Positions 52,082 through 64,000 of a stretch of 64,000 nucleotides of DNA are shown piece by piece; position 1 is the stretch's first letter, and each line of letters opens with the position of its first letter. Below the pieces are notes generated by a model. The model was not told the origin of the DNA and ran no database searches. It saw nothing but the letters and a program-made list of their open reading frames with translations. Made by a program: the position numbers and the translations under genes. Source of the stretch: Crotophaga sulcirostris (taxonomy: Eukaryota; Chordata; Aves; Cuculiformes; Crotophagidae); NCBI GenBank assembly GCA_013397455.1, contig VYZB01000373.1, positions 530,894 through 594,893 of the forward strand. Reading direction: 5' to 3'.

Positions 52082-52183
52082 TTCTAGTGGGAGGTGTCCC
52101 TGCCCATGGAAGGGGGGTTGGAACCGGATGATCTTTACAGTCCCTTCCAACTCAAATCGTTCTATGATTCTATGATTCTATGA
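52082..52183 (+). mobile_element. CR1 LINE, short 3' end with clean terminal repeats
   Basis: About 100 bp of CR1 3' UTR in plus orientation: tctagtgggaggtgtccctg, cccatgg, a run of Gs, ttggaac, gatgatctttacag, then tcccttccaactcaaatcg. It ends with two perfect and one partial copies of the 8-bp ATTCTATG terminal repeat (52160-52182). CR1 lacks a poly-A tail and ends in these repeats, which are thought to be read by its reverse transcriptase. The copy is extremely 5'-truncated. Its close agreement with the usual sequence suggests the youngest insertion in the window. Confidence 0.93.
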
Positions 52184-55100
52184 ATTCATCCTTGGCTCAA
52201 AAATCTTGGATACCCACCTTCTGGCTCCTAAGTTTAAAAAAATCTGGCCTGAATCCTTCATGTTCTCTTTCTTGTAAGGCATTGCACAGCCCTCTGAACA
52301 GTAACGGTTAATATATTGCATGTGCTGCAATACCAGCTTTCATGAGCAGAAAACAGGGTGTCATCCTTCACCATGAATTTCCTTCTCTCTTTTTCTCTAA
52401 AGATCTACGTAGTAACAATTAGCATGGCTTAAATGTTTACCTTACATTTTGATGAGTTTCAGCCACCAATATTTTTACCTCACACTACATCTGAAGTAGA
52501 AAAATAGCAATGTTCCCCGTCAGCACAAAGAGAAGTGAAAGATAATAAATCACTGCCTTGTAAACTGCACCCAAGAATCAATAAAATGTAAACGGCTACA
52601 AAATAGAAGGTAGAAATACATTAAATATGAATGATAAGAAAGAGGAATAAGACTGAAAAATGATAAAGCTGTGTATTTCATTACATGAGACAGCAGTGAT
52701 GGAGAATAGTTCTGCATTGGCAAAAGGAGAGAAGGTCTTTGCAAACAAAATGGTATCTGACCATATATCCCTGTCCACTACCCTTCTAATGGAGATAGAA
52801 TATATCATACAAGTGTCAACAACTTTTAGAAACTTTACACATCACTGATTACAAATGAAAATGTAATGCAGTCTACACGTGTTCTGGCTCTTATCTCTCC
52901 TCCAGGGGAAAGCATTAAAGCCTCAGCCTGCCATGGAAAATGTAGTATTCAGACATCTGTGACCAGTATGTGTAGAGAAGAGAAGATAAGGTGCATATCA
53001 AGCCTACATCTGTGACACGGGTCTTGGCGTCTCTAGAGACAGATGAATGAATTCATATGAAGACTAAACTGAAAACTTTCCTATTAAACCTTTGCTTTCC
53101 CCAGAAGTATTTACTTTCTACAGAGTATTTTCTATTTTGAAGGAAAAGTTCACCTAAAAAGATTTTAGCCAATATTCTCAATATCCAATGCATTTTCCCC
53201 CTTTCTTTTTCTTTTAAGAAATAAATAGCCTATTCTTGAGCAAAGACACTATGCATATATTAAAGACTCTCTGGAGGATGTTCAGCTTGCTGGCTTACCC
53301 TGGAAGGTAAGAGGTAAGCTGTTAACAGTTGTGGGATGACATTAGAAATATGGGATGTGAGAGAGATTTGGATTTTTGAAGAATAACTAGTCCTAAAAAA
53401 TAGCAGATAAACAAATCAGAGCAAAGCCACGAGTAGCTGCCTGGATGAACAGTGACCTGCTGGTCAACATAATAAAAAGGAAAAAAGCAGTACTGGTCAG
53501 TAGTCCATATTGGCAGTGCAGATGACACGATTACGGTAGTTTCAACTTCAAACATCCGAGCAAGGCTCTTGAGTTTTACAACTAGAAGTACAATCAGCTT
53601 TGCATGGTCAGCAATTAATTTTACTGCTTTAGAAACTTAAGAATAAAAAATGCAAATGCACCTTTGATGTGTCGATTACTTAGGGATGTACAAAACCATG
53701 AAGAGTGGTGGTAATGAAATGTCTCCTGGGTGCCTTGGAACATCACAGGAAGACCCAGGCAAGGTTCCCTAGGAAACCAGAGATGCACTCCAAAGCATGT
53801 ACAAGCTTGGCCAGCTGACAGCCACTAAGTTGTGCTCTGAACATCGTGGCTAGAAGGTATGTGATTCAACACTGGAGTGCATTTGGTAGGACTAATTGTG
53901 GAAAGCCTAAAGGAGGTTGGGATAGTTTTGTTCCTGGTTGCATAAATGATCAGACCTCGAAAAGAAAGAAAAGACTGATTGCAAGTTATTCAAAATGAGA
54001 GGGAGAGAGGGGTGAATAATACCTTCAATAAATCTAAATACTGATCTTAGTCCCTGATTCTCCTGGCCTAAATTCCATCTAGATCCTTGTACCTACTGTT
54101 TTTCATTTGCTTGTACCCTCAAGGTTTCTAAATAATTATTCCAGAGGCCAAGGCTCTGAGCACAGAACCACTTGTGTCCACCAGTGGTCAACATGAAGTA
54201 GTCAGATTTATGTGGAATCTAGTCCTGACAAAACTGAGCCTTAGGATCAGACTGCGCCTCCAAGGCGCAAAGGAAGATGCCTACAGACCCAATACTTGTC
54301 ATTGCCTTTGCTGACTTTCAGGCAAGGGAACCATTTTAGCATCTCTTGGGAAATACAGTTTAGCACTTCTGAAACTTGCTCTTTCTGTATGCCAGCACCT
54401 CCAACCCCATCGTTATTGGGTTTGCTCAGAAGAGGGCGCAGACTTTATGTGTGACCCACGAGGGGCATGTGAAGAGAAGAAAAAATTACTTTTGTCCTCC
54501 TTGGCAGTGTGATTCCTAACCCTTTTCATAGCCTTTGCCTCTTACCACAAGAACTGAGGACCCTTCCAGTAAGGGCAGAACAATGGAATTTCCCATGGAG
54601 GGATGGGAGACATGACACAACACAAGTGAACTTCTTGCCACTCACGTTTCTCTGATTCCTTTAGCACAAGGCCCTGGATCCACCAACGACTGAAAAGCAG
54701 TCATACTGATTTCAAAATGCTGTCTATGACTCAGCAGCAAGTCCTTCCCAATGAGCTGCGGATCAAATGTCCTAAAGATGAAGTATTTGGCGACTGGGAC
54801 ATCTGGAGTGGAAAGGGTCTGCACATATGAACTTTCTTACAAAGTTGTCCCTGCATTGAAGAAGCACTGTTGTTCCTGAACTCCCATGCCTTGGTATGAG
54901 ATAGCGCAGACAGGTGTGGCTGTAACTCCAGCAGAAGTAATAAATACATTTAGCAGCTAGATTAGCATAATTACTTGCCTAGTCAGCTAGCATGCAAAGT
55001 GCACAAACAAGTATCATAACAGTTTTATTACATGTACATGCTTGTGTTTCCTTGAGACATGATAAAACAAACAGATCAGTAATTTTAAAACAAGCAGTAA

Positions 55101-57360
55101 AAAACCCTAAAAAATGCAATGAGTAATTTAAAACAAATGCTAAGAAAATGTTGTCTTCAAGAAATCTTCTCCAGGCTGTGCCCAGGTTATATTTTATCAA
55201 CACAAAAGAGAAAATATTATGGCCAAATGTACTACTAGTCAGAAAAGCTTACATTTAGGTACCTTTTGTTTTGCTCCATTATGAAATATACTTCACTGCA
55301 GTAATTTAAACTCTTCGGTGTAAAACACATCAGGTGTGATTCCATCTGGAAACATTTTAAATGGGCGATTGGTTGAGAAATGTCCCCACCCTTTCTTTGT
55401 TCAAAGAACAGATAAGGAATGTGCCTCTTATTTCTCAAGTAGAGCATTTAGTTCTTGCTGATAAGATTGTACAGCGCCTTTTGAAGAGCTTGAATATCAG
55501 TGAATTATAATTGTTTTTAAATACGTTTCTAACAATCCGCTATTATTTCACAAATATTACATAAGCTTGCTAGCGAGTTTGTTAGTAAAAAGAGAAAAAG
55601 GTAAACCATCTTTGATGCTTCATCCAGATGCGTTCAGCTGTTAAATGAAGTAAAATAATCTGTTGGGTTTTGTTCGTTTTACAAATGGCACATTGTGTAT
55701 GTTACAGTGAACAGTGGGAGCAGTGAGCAAGATGTGACTGAAGTAGTCTGTCAAATCCTCAGTTTCATTTATAATAATGAGGTTGCATTGACATGAGACT
55801 AAAATACAGCAAAGCATATGTTCACCGTGAGTAATATTGACTCATTTATACGTTACAGTCGTATTCAATAAACAGTCTCAATCATTTTCTAAAGTAGTCC
55901 TAGAATGAATGTACTTATAGTGCCATGGGACAAACATTGCTGTGCAATGTGGGCAGTGATCAAACAGAGAAAAAAAATCTCAACCCCTTTTTTTTTCCTC
56001 CTTGATTTTCCAATCCACAGACTGGTAAAGAGAGCTGAAATAGCATACATTTTGCTGTTGTGGGTCTAAAGAAAGACTAATCCTGGTCTTTCTCTGGAAC
56101 AGAGAACAAGCACAACAGTGGCTTCATGACATAACTTGCTCAGTTTCAGTCCTCAAAGAATCTGGTCCCTTTGATTCTCAGTGGGACTGTTTGCAGGAAC
56201 GGGCTCAGTAGGACTTCAAGAAAATGTTGACATAGTTTCGGAGATATCAGTGACAAATCCATCTCAACTATAAAGCAGTTACTGCAGGAACACAGAGAAA
56301 TCCATGCATTGAAGATTGGCAACCCTTCCACATCAGCGCTCTAATTGGGAACAACGAATTCCTATTTCTTTTGTTAACACCCTAGTTGTAAATGGACAAC
56401 AAATGTTATTTACTAATGGTTGAGCAAGAGAATGTCATTGTTTAAACATGGAAATGGAACTTAAAGTTCTGCATTCAATTATGTTTGGGGTTGCCTTTCA
56501 TTTTGAGTTAAATCTAGAGATTTTAAAAAAATGTGGCTTCAATATTGTTTGTCTTTGTAAAATGGGAAGAATGTTAAAGAATGCATCCAAGCTGCCTGTA
56601 ACAGCATGAAGGTCATCTAAAATGTACTAAAAGTCTTGAGTCTTCAAATAATCATGCATTGTATGAGCATAGTTATTTTGCACTGTTTGAATTTCCAACC
56701 ACTATGTAATGTGACAGATCTTATAAACGAGACGTTTCTGAAGTCTCATTTCTATTTCTTCTCTTTCCTTTTTCTAAGATACAATTTCTGTGAGAATGTT
56801 TCTTTCCTTTCTTTATCTCTCCCAGACAATTCAATTTCTGGTGCACCTACTCAGTATGAAAAGCAAACTCATTATAAGAAAACTGCATTTTTTTTTCCAG
56901 TATGAATTGAGAAATTGTACACATCCACTAGTAACTTTGTAACTCAGAAATCTGATAAATTAAACACACAGCATTCTTCTCAGGCCACCGAAAGAAAAGG
57001 AAGACTGAATACAGAAAGGAAGATTGAGTGAAAGGAAAAAACTCAACAAAACAGAAGGACTGCCTCCTGGGCTTTAAAGCACAGGCCAGATTGAAGATGA
57101 GGTGTAGGTGGATACAATTTCCGCAGCACTGATAGGGAAGTGCAGGCCAGGGTTGGAGCTGTGAATTCTTAGGAATGTGCAGCTTAAATCTGCTAACGCT
57201 GGAAAGCTGCTCTGCCCTTCACTCTTCGCTCCAGGGGGTGAATTTAACTCCACAGCTTTAACCACTGGCTTTTACTGCACTGGAAGAGGGTCATTTTGAC
57301 TGCATTTGCTGCAGTGCCATAAGCAGATGCGTAACTGTTTAGTATGACTTTCATTAGATT
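52184..57360. other. Anonymous AT-rich non-coding DNA
   Basis: No gene, RNA gene or recognisable mobile element. Open frames stay under 80 codons except one of 89 (56636-56905). This is the quietest long stretch of the window. Confidence 0.6.
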
Positions 57361-57390
57361 AATAAAAAAAAAAAAAACAACAAAAAAAAA
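57361..57390 (+). repeat. A-rich tract (A14, then interrupted A9)
   Basis: A14 (57364-57377), CAAC, then A9, followed by CCCC. No LINE or SINE body or target-site duplication can be recognised upstream, so it is not clearly a retroposon tail. Confidence 0.85.
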
Positions 57391-59269
57391 CCCCTATCCC
57401 CAAATCCTTTGTTGGCACGAATTTCTGAAATGTTTCATTTCAAAACTAAAATGTTGCACGTGTAAAAATGGCTGTCCTTTTAGGTGAACATCCGTTATTC
57501 CAGGGAAACACATTTTGCTGCTGTTCCATGTCTACAATTACCCTCAAAGGTGCAATTCTCAAGCTTTCCTTCCAATAAATTGCTTATTTTTAAATCCATG
57601 GCATTACATAGTTGCAATGTGGTTTTACAGGTCTTCATCTACAGGTCTCCACATTGCATCTTGCAATTTTCTGCAGTGCATTGGATGCAAATAAGTTTCC
57701 TTGTAAGTATATAGAAGGAACTATTGCTGTTAAATCAGGGGTACGTATTCCTAAGAACCCTTCCTGAGGTAGTGTGTTTGAAGATATCTAAAAATAAGTA
57801 ACAATGATAATACTGTAAAAAGATTTTAACAATTTGCATTTTAGCATATGTTGGTCTTATTTCATCCATTGAAGTGGCACAGTGCAATATAGGTCATATC
57901 CTAGCCATTAGCACTTACGCTTCAGTAGCAAACACTGAGGTTGAGTAATCTGTCACATGATCAGAAATCTAATTTTGATTTTAACAAAAATTAATTGTGT
58001 GCTTTTTTCCTGTAGCAGCAAACATATGACTGATTTCCTAAACTTCCTACCATTTAGTGTATTCAAACTCCGTATTTCAGAGAAATTGAAAGAATCCTTT
58101 CTGCCATTTATTTTTGGAAAGTCTCTCACCACGGATTTGCTCTTCAGAAGGACAGTTTTTTTCTAAACCATATCCTCCCTTCTTCCTCCCAAGTCAATGC
58201 TACATTCTTCATTCTTCTGCCTTGCCAAGGTGATGGGGAATTTTAAGAATCTGCTTCACACAAAGCCTTCCCCAGTCAGTGTGACACCTGTGTTAGGAAA
58301 CAAGGCACTTTGTCCCACACAAAGGCTTTCAAACTTTTCTCACAACAAAGACAGAGAGTACTCCTGAGTTAAACTCATGCCTGTTATGAACTAACATGTT
58401 AGCACAAAGGAATTTTTTTTTTTCTGAAACTGACTCACTGTTTCCTACCCTGGCTCCCCTAGAAGAGTTACTGGGAATCCCTAAATAACTTGGGCCAAGC
58501 CCAAAACCATAAGTGAAAAGGAATGCAAATCACCAGCCCTAGAACCACTCCTACCTTTACTATGTTTAATCAGTTTATCACCTAAAACACTAATGGCATG
58601 TCCACAGACCTTGTGACTCTACCTTCCTCTCCAGTTTCACACTTTTTTATCCTTTCAAACTGAGGCACTAGGAGACCATGTCATACTTGACTTCATTCAT
58701 AATTTCTATGCCTGATGTTCTTTTAATGTCCTGTTCCTTTCTGAGTGAAGTGTGTTGTCAGCTCACCAGAACTAGACGTGGGACAGGAAAGGTGAAGTTT
58801 CTGCATTTCTTCTGTGCTAATCAGGACTCACAGAAGCTGTATGCTGGGCCTCAGTCTGATATTTTTGTTCCCCTTGCCTGGAGTAAGTCAGGTTGTGCTG
58901 CATCCCAGGTTTCCTGTCAGTATAAGGGCACCCTGTCCCCTACATGGCTGCTTATGTTGCTTGTGTCACCAGCTGGTTTGTTTGCTTTGACTAAAACGTA
59001 AGCGAGGAGTTAGAGGGCATGATATGTGCTTCCTTCACAGTGGGCAGTAACTCTCTGATCGTCTTTGGCACTGGCGGGAAATGCTGTTCTCCATCCATAG
59101 CAGGAAGCACACACCTTCTTCCTCCACAGCACTAAAGCACCCCTGGCCCTGTTTTGTGCCTTTCCTCTCCTGGTACAGGCTGTGGGCGGGTGTTTGTGCC
59201 CTTCTTCCTTCCTGGAGGGAGGAGAGAATTATTGGAAAGGCCTGCAGCATGGTGGAGCAACTATGTGGT
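57391..59269. other. Anonymous non-coding DNA
   Basis: No gene recognised. A T9 run lies near 58412. The frame at 58678-59001 (107 codons, plus) has no recognisable motif. Confidence 0.55.
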
Positions 59270-60560
59270 GGTGGAAAAGCACAGACGTGGTCTGAGTGCT
59301 GAGTAGAGGATAGTAATTGCTTCCCTGATCTCTTGGCTGTGCTCCTGCTAACGCAGCCCAGGGTACTCTTTGCCTTCATTGCTGGCTCAGGCTTACCCAG
59401 ATGTCTCCCAGGACCTTCTCTGCAGGGCTGCAGGTTGTTTGTCTGGCCCAGACACCATTTGTCCTCATTGAATTTCATGAGGTTCTTGTCATCCCATTCC
59501 TCCAGCCCAAGTTCCTCTGAATGGCAGCTCTACCCATGACCATATCGACTACTTCCACCAATTTGCTGTCATCCACAAACTTGATGAGAGGGCACTCTGT
59601 CATCTCTTCTAGGCACTGATAAAGATGCTAAACAGGTCAGGCCCCAGGATAGAACCCTACAGTACTCCATTTCTTACTGGCCTCCAGATAGAGTAGAGCC
59701 TGTTAACTGCTGTCCTCTGAGCCCTATCATCCAAACAGGTTTTTTACCCATGTGGTTGTCTGTCCATACAGACTATAAAGTCCTAATTCGGATACAAGAT
59801 TGTGATACTGTTAAAATCCTTGCAAAAGTCAAGACAAATGATATCCACTGCTCTTCCTTCATCTACAAACCCAGTCACTTTATTACACAAGGCAACCAGG
59901 TTGGTGAGGCATGATTCACTCTTAGTAAATGCATGCTGGCTGTTCCTGATCACCTTCTCCTTCCTGCGCCCAGAAATGTGTTCCAAGAGGACATGAATTT
60001 CCATGTGAGGCTGATCAGCCAACAGTTTCCCTTTGGGTTTTTTTTTCAAGATGGGCACAACATTTGCCTTTCTCCAGTCATTGGGGACCTCTCCAAGTCT
60101 CCATGACCGCTCAAACATAAACATGTGGCCTTGCAGTGACACCAGACAGATCTCTCAGCACTTCTGGATACAGCTCAGTTGATCCAATGCATGTTCATGG
60201 GTTGAGTTCTCCCATGTAATCCCTGACTTGATCCTCACCCATTGCTGGTAGTTCTTGAAGCCTAAGCACAGAGAGCCTGGACACCCTTTTGGGAGGTCTG
60301 TGGCAAAGATGGTCACAACCTTATCTGTTTCAATTGTTACCAGATCATTTACCCCATTTGGGAACTAGCCCACATTTTCTTTTTTCAGTCTTTTACTTGG
60401 ATTTGTGGCAGAGGCTATTCTTGTTGCCCTTGAGATCCCTTTGACCTCGGAAAAGAGACTGTATGTGATTCCTTTGAACATTTGCAGCAGTTCTGCATTA
60501 GCCTGGAAACCTGAGTTAGCTGATCTGATGGTGGAAATGTACGGAACATTCAAATGCAAG
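59270..60560 (-). mobile_element. CR1 LINE ORF2 fragment, reverse transcriptase region
   Basis: This is the longest element here: about 1.3 kb of CR1 ORF2, minus strand, covering the linker and most of the reverse transcriptase. From 60560 downward it reads ...KRLKKENVG, then SWRLGEVPNDWRKANVVPIL (about 60110-60050). Next come RNSQHAFTKSESCLTNLVAL and VDEGRAVDIICLDFCKDF, motif A with its aspartate kept at about 59829. Motif B follows as VL-stop-GSILGPDLF, and motif C as KFVDDSKL (59568-59579), with both catalytic aspartates kept. Beyond lie the MKFNEDKW and STLGCVSRSTA blocks, ending near 59270. The protein would copy its own RNA at a nicked target. It is dead: the Q of the conserved PQGS motif is a TAG stop (59657-59659), and blocks lie in different frames. 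Both ends are missing. Confidence 0.93.
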
Positions 60561-63500
60561 CACAGAGGCTATTAAGAAATGTAATATCTGAATGTCCTGC
60601 AAAAGGTTCAGTATAAATTGTACTCTTCTATATCTGTCCAAATACAGCTGCTATGTTCTGCTTTGTCACGGAAACTGTTAATAATTTAATAATGAAAAGG
60701 GAACTAATGAGGCCTATGGATCTGAGCCTCATGCTCAGATTATCCAGTATCTAATGAAGCGTGAATTTTGACGGAAGCTTTTTCCACCCTGAGGGGAAAA
60801 CGCCACTCTCATGCATGTGGATTCTCCTGTGACTAATAAAGGGTAAGCTCACACTGCAACTTTTGCTGTACAGGGAGTACAGGTAAGGTTACTCTCCAGT
60901 TCTGAGGCCTAGTTTCATGACACCAATGAAAACATGTAATTCTGGAGATATTTACCCCTTTAATTCAGATTTGACCAGTGGTGTTGGGAATTACTAGGGA
61001 GAATCAACAGGCTGACAAAGGCTGATCCAAAGTCATTATTTAAGCCTCATGCACTTTGAAACATCCCAACATTTTTGCTACTTTGCATTTCAAACACAAC
61101 TCGTTGGAAAGGTGCGAAATAATTTACATTAATTATTAGCCTAAATTTCGAAACAGGTGAACCGTAATGATTCAGCCTTCGAAAAACACATCCCTTCTCA
61201 AATACTGTGGACTAACAATTTTGTATGTGTTTATATACTCCATACTTTTCACAGATGGCTTACACATTTAGTTTCCTATATAAAATAAGGTTGTTTCTAA
61301 TGCAAGCCAGCAGGACTTCTGTAAAAACAAATATTATCTACCATTTTCTTTCTACAATAGACTGATCTTGGATTTAGCAAAGAGGAATGTTGTCTGGTCT
61401 GATTTGGATGCCATGAGCAACTTCTCAAATGGACGCATGAGGCTGTTGCTGTCACCTTTCCTAGACAAATACATTCAGGCTATGACTGACGGATGAGGTG
61501 TGTTTTGCTGTGGCATAACTCACGCGTATTAGCTATCTTGTTTCAAAACCAATGTGGAGACAAGGCACGGCACTTTTATTGCGAGGTAAACCAAGTGAGG
61601 CCAACCAAAAGCAGCAGCACAGTGCTGACCTCCCCTAGCAACCTAGCTGCAGGTTGTCTGACTTTACAGGTGTGAAACTACCACATTAATTAAGTTTTCA
61701 CTGCCAAAAACCTCACAAAACCAAAACAAGGCCCTGTGCCACTGAAGACAAAGCCCAGTGTGACTGTACACGTGACAGGAGATTTATGTTAGCCTGTTGG
61801 GGGAATGGTTTTGGTCTCACCCCAGCAGTGTGCGATCCAGTATAAGCAGTAATAAACCTGCCTGAAAAAGGCAAACCAGCCTGTGCTGAATTCCGGCCCC
61901 CTGTGACTGCCAGATTCCTTCTAGTCCCTGTTGTCTCCCCTTAAGTGCTGCACGTGTCCTTGACTCTCCTCTTCTTTTTCATCTCACACATATTCATCTA
62001 CAAAGACTCATCACATTGAGTAAAGAACTATTGTATTATGCAAGTGACCCAAAGTACAGTATCTCACAACAGCTATATCACAGGTAAGAATATTCTTCTT
62101 TTTTCCTGCAATTGCATTATTTTCCACCCACCCGTCCTCCCACAACATGCACACAAACACAGTGAATGGCTGAGTACATTAGAGCGTTATACCCTTTGTG
62201 GCAGCGCAACCGATATTGTGATTTCTAGCAAATACGAAAAAGTCCTTTAGGCCAAAATATTTTGCAAAGGGAGACTCAGCAGCATGGAACTGAAGCGTCG
62301 TTCCAACTTCCATATGAATAAGGTCTTTGTAAGAATGTTCCTTCTCCAACATGAAAATGAAATTAAAACGGAAAAACAAGTGGAAACCATAGTTATTATT
62401 AACTAGAAAGTGAGAGACAGGATGTAGACTTAAGTTTTACAGAACCATAAACATTAGGCGTCATCTGATTGTAGTAGGCTCAAGAATCCAAGTGCTGAAT
62501 GTTGCACAGTGGTGCAAACTCGGACTTGAGAAATCAGTGATAATTGGGCAGCCAGAGATGGTGGGGTGGTTATTGCAAACTCTTACATCAGATCCATCGT
62601 GTGAATGCAGCAATTAGTTGTGTTGTGTTGGTGCCAAATTGGTGGTAAGAGTGGAGAATCAGGCCTACTGAATGGGTCAAAATGATGACAAAATGAAGAA
62701 ATTCTCATTCTTACTAGGAAGCAGTGATCAAAATCAACATATCCTGAAATCTCTATGTATTATTTTTCTATGTCTCTTCTGAAACCTTAAAATACGAAAT
62801 CATGAGGTCCTTTTTATTACACATGATCACACTATTTCAGTTTAGTCATTTCCTGAACTGTATTTTATAGTTGAGTTTATTCACAAATGATTGGTTTCAG
62901 CCTAAGATATTCCAGGTTAATTCAACAACCTCTGCTGTAGAGTGTAATATAACCTATTCATGAAGGAATGATATCTAAATTTGTCAAATCACACGGAAAA
63001 CCAAAAAAGCATTTATCGAACATTTTTCTTAAAACTGGGCTTCAGTATAACAAGGTTATGATTCTCTCTCCACAGATCTTGATTGGCAATTTCCATTTGA
63101 AAAAAGGGGCGCTTTGCAAAGTGCCACTTTTTAAGTCTTTCCTTTCCCTGGCTATTCAAAGATTTTTCTTTCCTTGATCTTCAGAGGAAAGTCTTGCATT
63201 ATTTCTGATGCTCTGAGCAACCACTTTGCTCATATCCCTTAGTATGTAGGAGCCTGAACACTTCTGTAGCACAGTAATTCAAGGTTTTTCCTTCCCCTTC
63301 ATTACACATACTGCTGTTTCCCTCTGAAACACCTTCCAGGCTCGTTCCCCAGCCTATTTTCTCCTACTAGCCTCAATGTCATCCCTTCCTTTTACTACCC
63401 CTGCTTCCAGCTGACCACCACTATCCACCTTGATCCTGCTCTCCTCACCATAGGGACATCTGCCCGCACACCAGAGTGACCTAGGTGAGCTGCCCAGGAC

Positions 63501-63664
63501 ACAAGGGGCACCATCTCTATACTCTCATTAATGCACTATGTTTTTCACTCCCCTGACTTGCTATCCAAAAAGCCAGGAAACACAGGCATGGCCATTTCAC
63601 CACGTTAAACTAGCTTTCCAGTCCAGCAACCTCTCCAGAAGGAGATGGGCGGCTTTGACCTTTT
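60561..63664. other. Anonymous non-coding DNA
   Basis: No gene recognised. AT-rich to about 63100, then pyrimidine-rich toward the minisatellite. All frames are 70 codons or fewer. Confidence 0.6.
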
Positions 63665-63821
63665 CTTCAGACTTTCAGTACTTCACCTTTTGCTAAGATC
63701 TTCAACACTTTGCCCTATCCTCAAACTTTCTCTACCCTCTCCTTAGATTTTCAATGCATTTCCCTCTCCTCAGACCTTCAGCACTTTCCCCTCTCCTCAG
63801 ACCTTCAACATTTTGACCTTC
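63665..63821 (+). repeat. Minisatellite, 27-bp period, about six units
   Basis: Units begin at 63665, 63692, 63719, 63741, 63768 and 63795. All are 27 bp except the third, which is 22 bp. The last two are the most alike: both start CCTCAGACCTTCA and carry a cytosine/thymine-rich second half. Units further left have drifted but keep the core ...AGA/C-TTTCA-...-CTTT. The array is strongly pyrimidine-rich on the plus strand. A period of 27 is a multiple of three, but stops and lack of any start argue against coding. Confidence 0.85.
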
Positions 63822-63936
63822 CCTCCCCTCTTATTTTGCCATTTCCAGGGTGAATTGCCCATGATCTTTTGGAAGCTGGAGACAAGGACATCGCTGCCCA
63901 GAAGCGCCGCCCTCCCACTGCCTTCCCCTGAGCTGC
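63822..63936. other. GC-rich flank of the assembly gap
   Basis: A short GC-richer stretch rises to CCGCCC-type sequence immediately before the Ns. No gene recognised. GC-rich sequence often breaks short-read assemblies, so the gap may hide more GC-rich DNA, possibly a CpG island or repeat. Confidence 0.5.
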
Positions 63937-64000
63937 NNNNNNNNNNNNNNNNNNNNNNNNNNNNNNNNNNNNNNNNNNNNNNNNNNNNNNNNNNNNNNNN
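63937..64000. other. Assembly gap (Ns)
   Basis: Sixty-four unknown bases reach the right edge of the window. The true gap length and content are not given. Confidence 0.99.

Noticed and set aside
57361..57390. A-rich tract as tail of a processed pseudogene or LINE
   Set aside because: No gene-like or retroelement body precedes it on the matching strand, and no target-site duplication was seen.

Overview
The window looks like vertebrate, most probably bird, nuclear DNA. The evidence is a set of CR1-type LINE (non-LTR retrotransposon) fragments, some still ending in the CR1 3' signature built on ATTCTATG, plus one probable MIR SINE, in DNA with otherwise few recognisable repeats. Turtles and crocodilians also carry CR1, so 'sauropsid, probably bird' is as far as the sequence goes. 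There are no operons, bacterial-type genes, CRISPR arrays, rRNA or tRNA genes, and no convincing protein-coding exon. Every open frame (207 codons at most) looks like chance openness in stop-poor DNA or lies inside a retroelement. I read the window as intergenic or deep-intronic sequence.

Layout. 1-242 holds a minus-strand piece of the CR1 ORF2 endonuclease that runs off the left edge. 243-14584 is anonymous non-coding DNA with a T-tract/G-run, a C12 run, CA/GT and CT microsatellites, a perfect 9-bp inverted repeat (4494-4514) and an AT-rich patch with homeodomain-like motifs (4744-4830). 14585-14682 is a relic of an old CR1 reverse transcriptase. 14683-20575 is the more GC-rich, stop-poor part, where the longest chance ORFs lie. 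20576-20918 is a CR1 3' end on the minus strand. 20919-25960 holds a 24-bp tandem duplication, two POU octamers 13 bp apart, and a small GC-rich exon-like patch. 25961-26345 is a very old CR1 reverse-transcriptase relic on the plus strand. 26346-35969 has only simple repeats and small hairpins.

35970-36387 is a CR1 3' end (plus strand), and 37841-37970 a MIR-like SINE (minus). 37971-47883 includes a three-copy alternating hairpin (42792-42828) and a duplicated AATTAATTG (46038-46064). 47884-48123 and 52082-52183 are two further CR1 3' ends (plus), the second with the cleanest terminal repeat. 59270-60560 is the longest element, about 1.3 kb of CR1 ORF2 reverse transcriptase on the minus strand, inactivated by frame changes and by a stop codon in the conserved PQGS motif. 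Near the right edge a 27-bp-period minisatellite (63665-63821) is followed by GC-rich sequence and an assembly gap (63937-64000).

No genes act together here. What can be told is the history of the locus: several ages of 5'-truncated, dead CR1 insertions in both orientations, small local duplications, and a few motif clusters that could be regulatory but cannot be shown to be so without cross-species alignment. I did not find evidence of an undescribed biological system.
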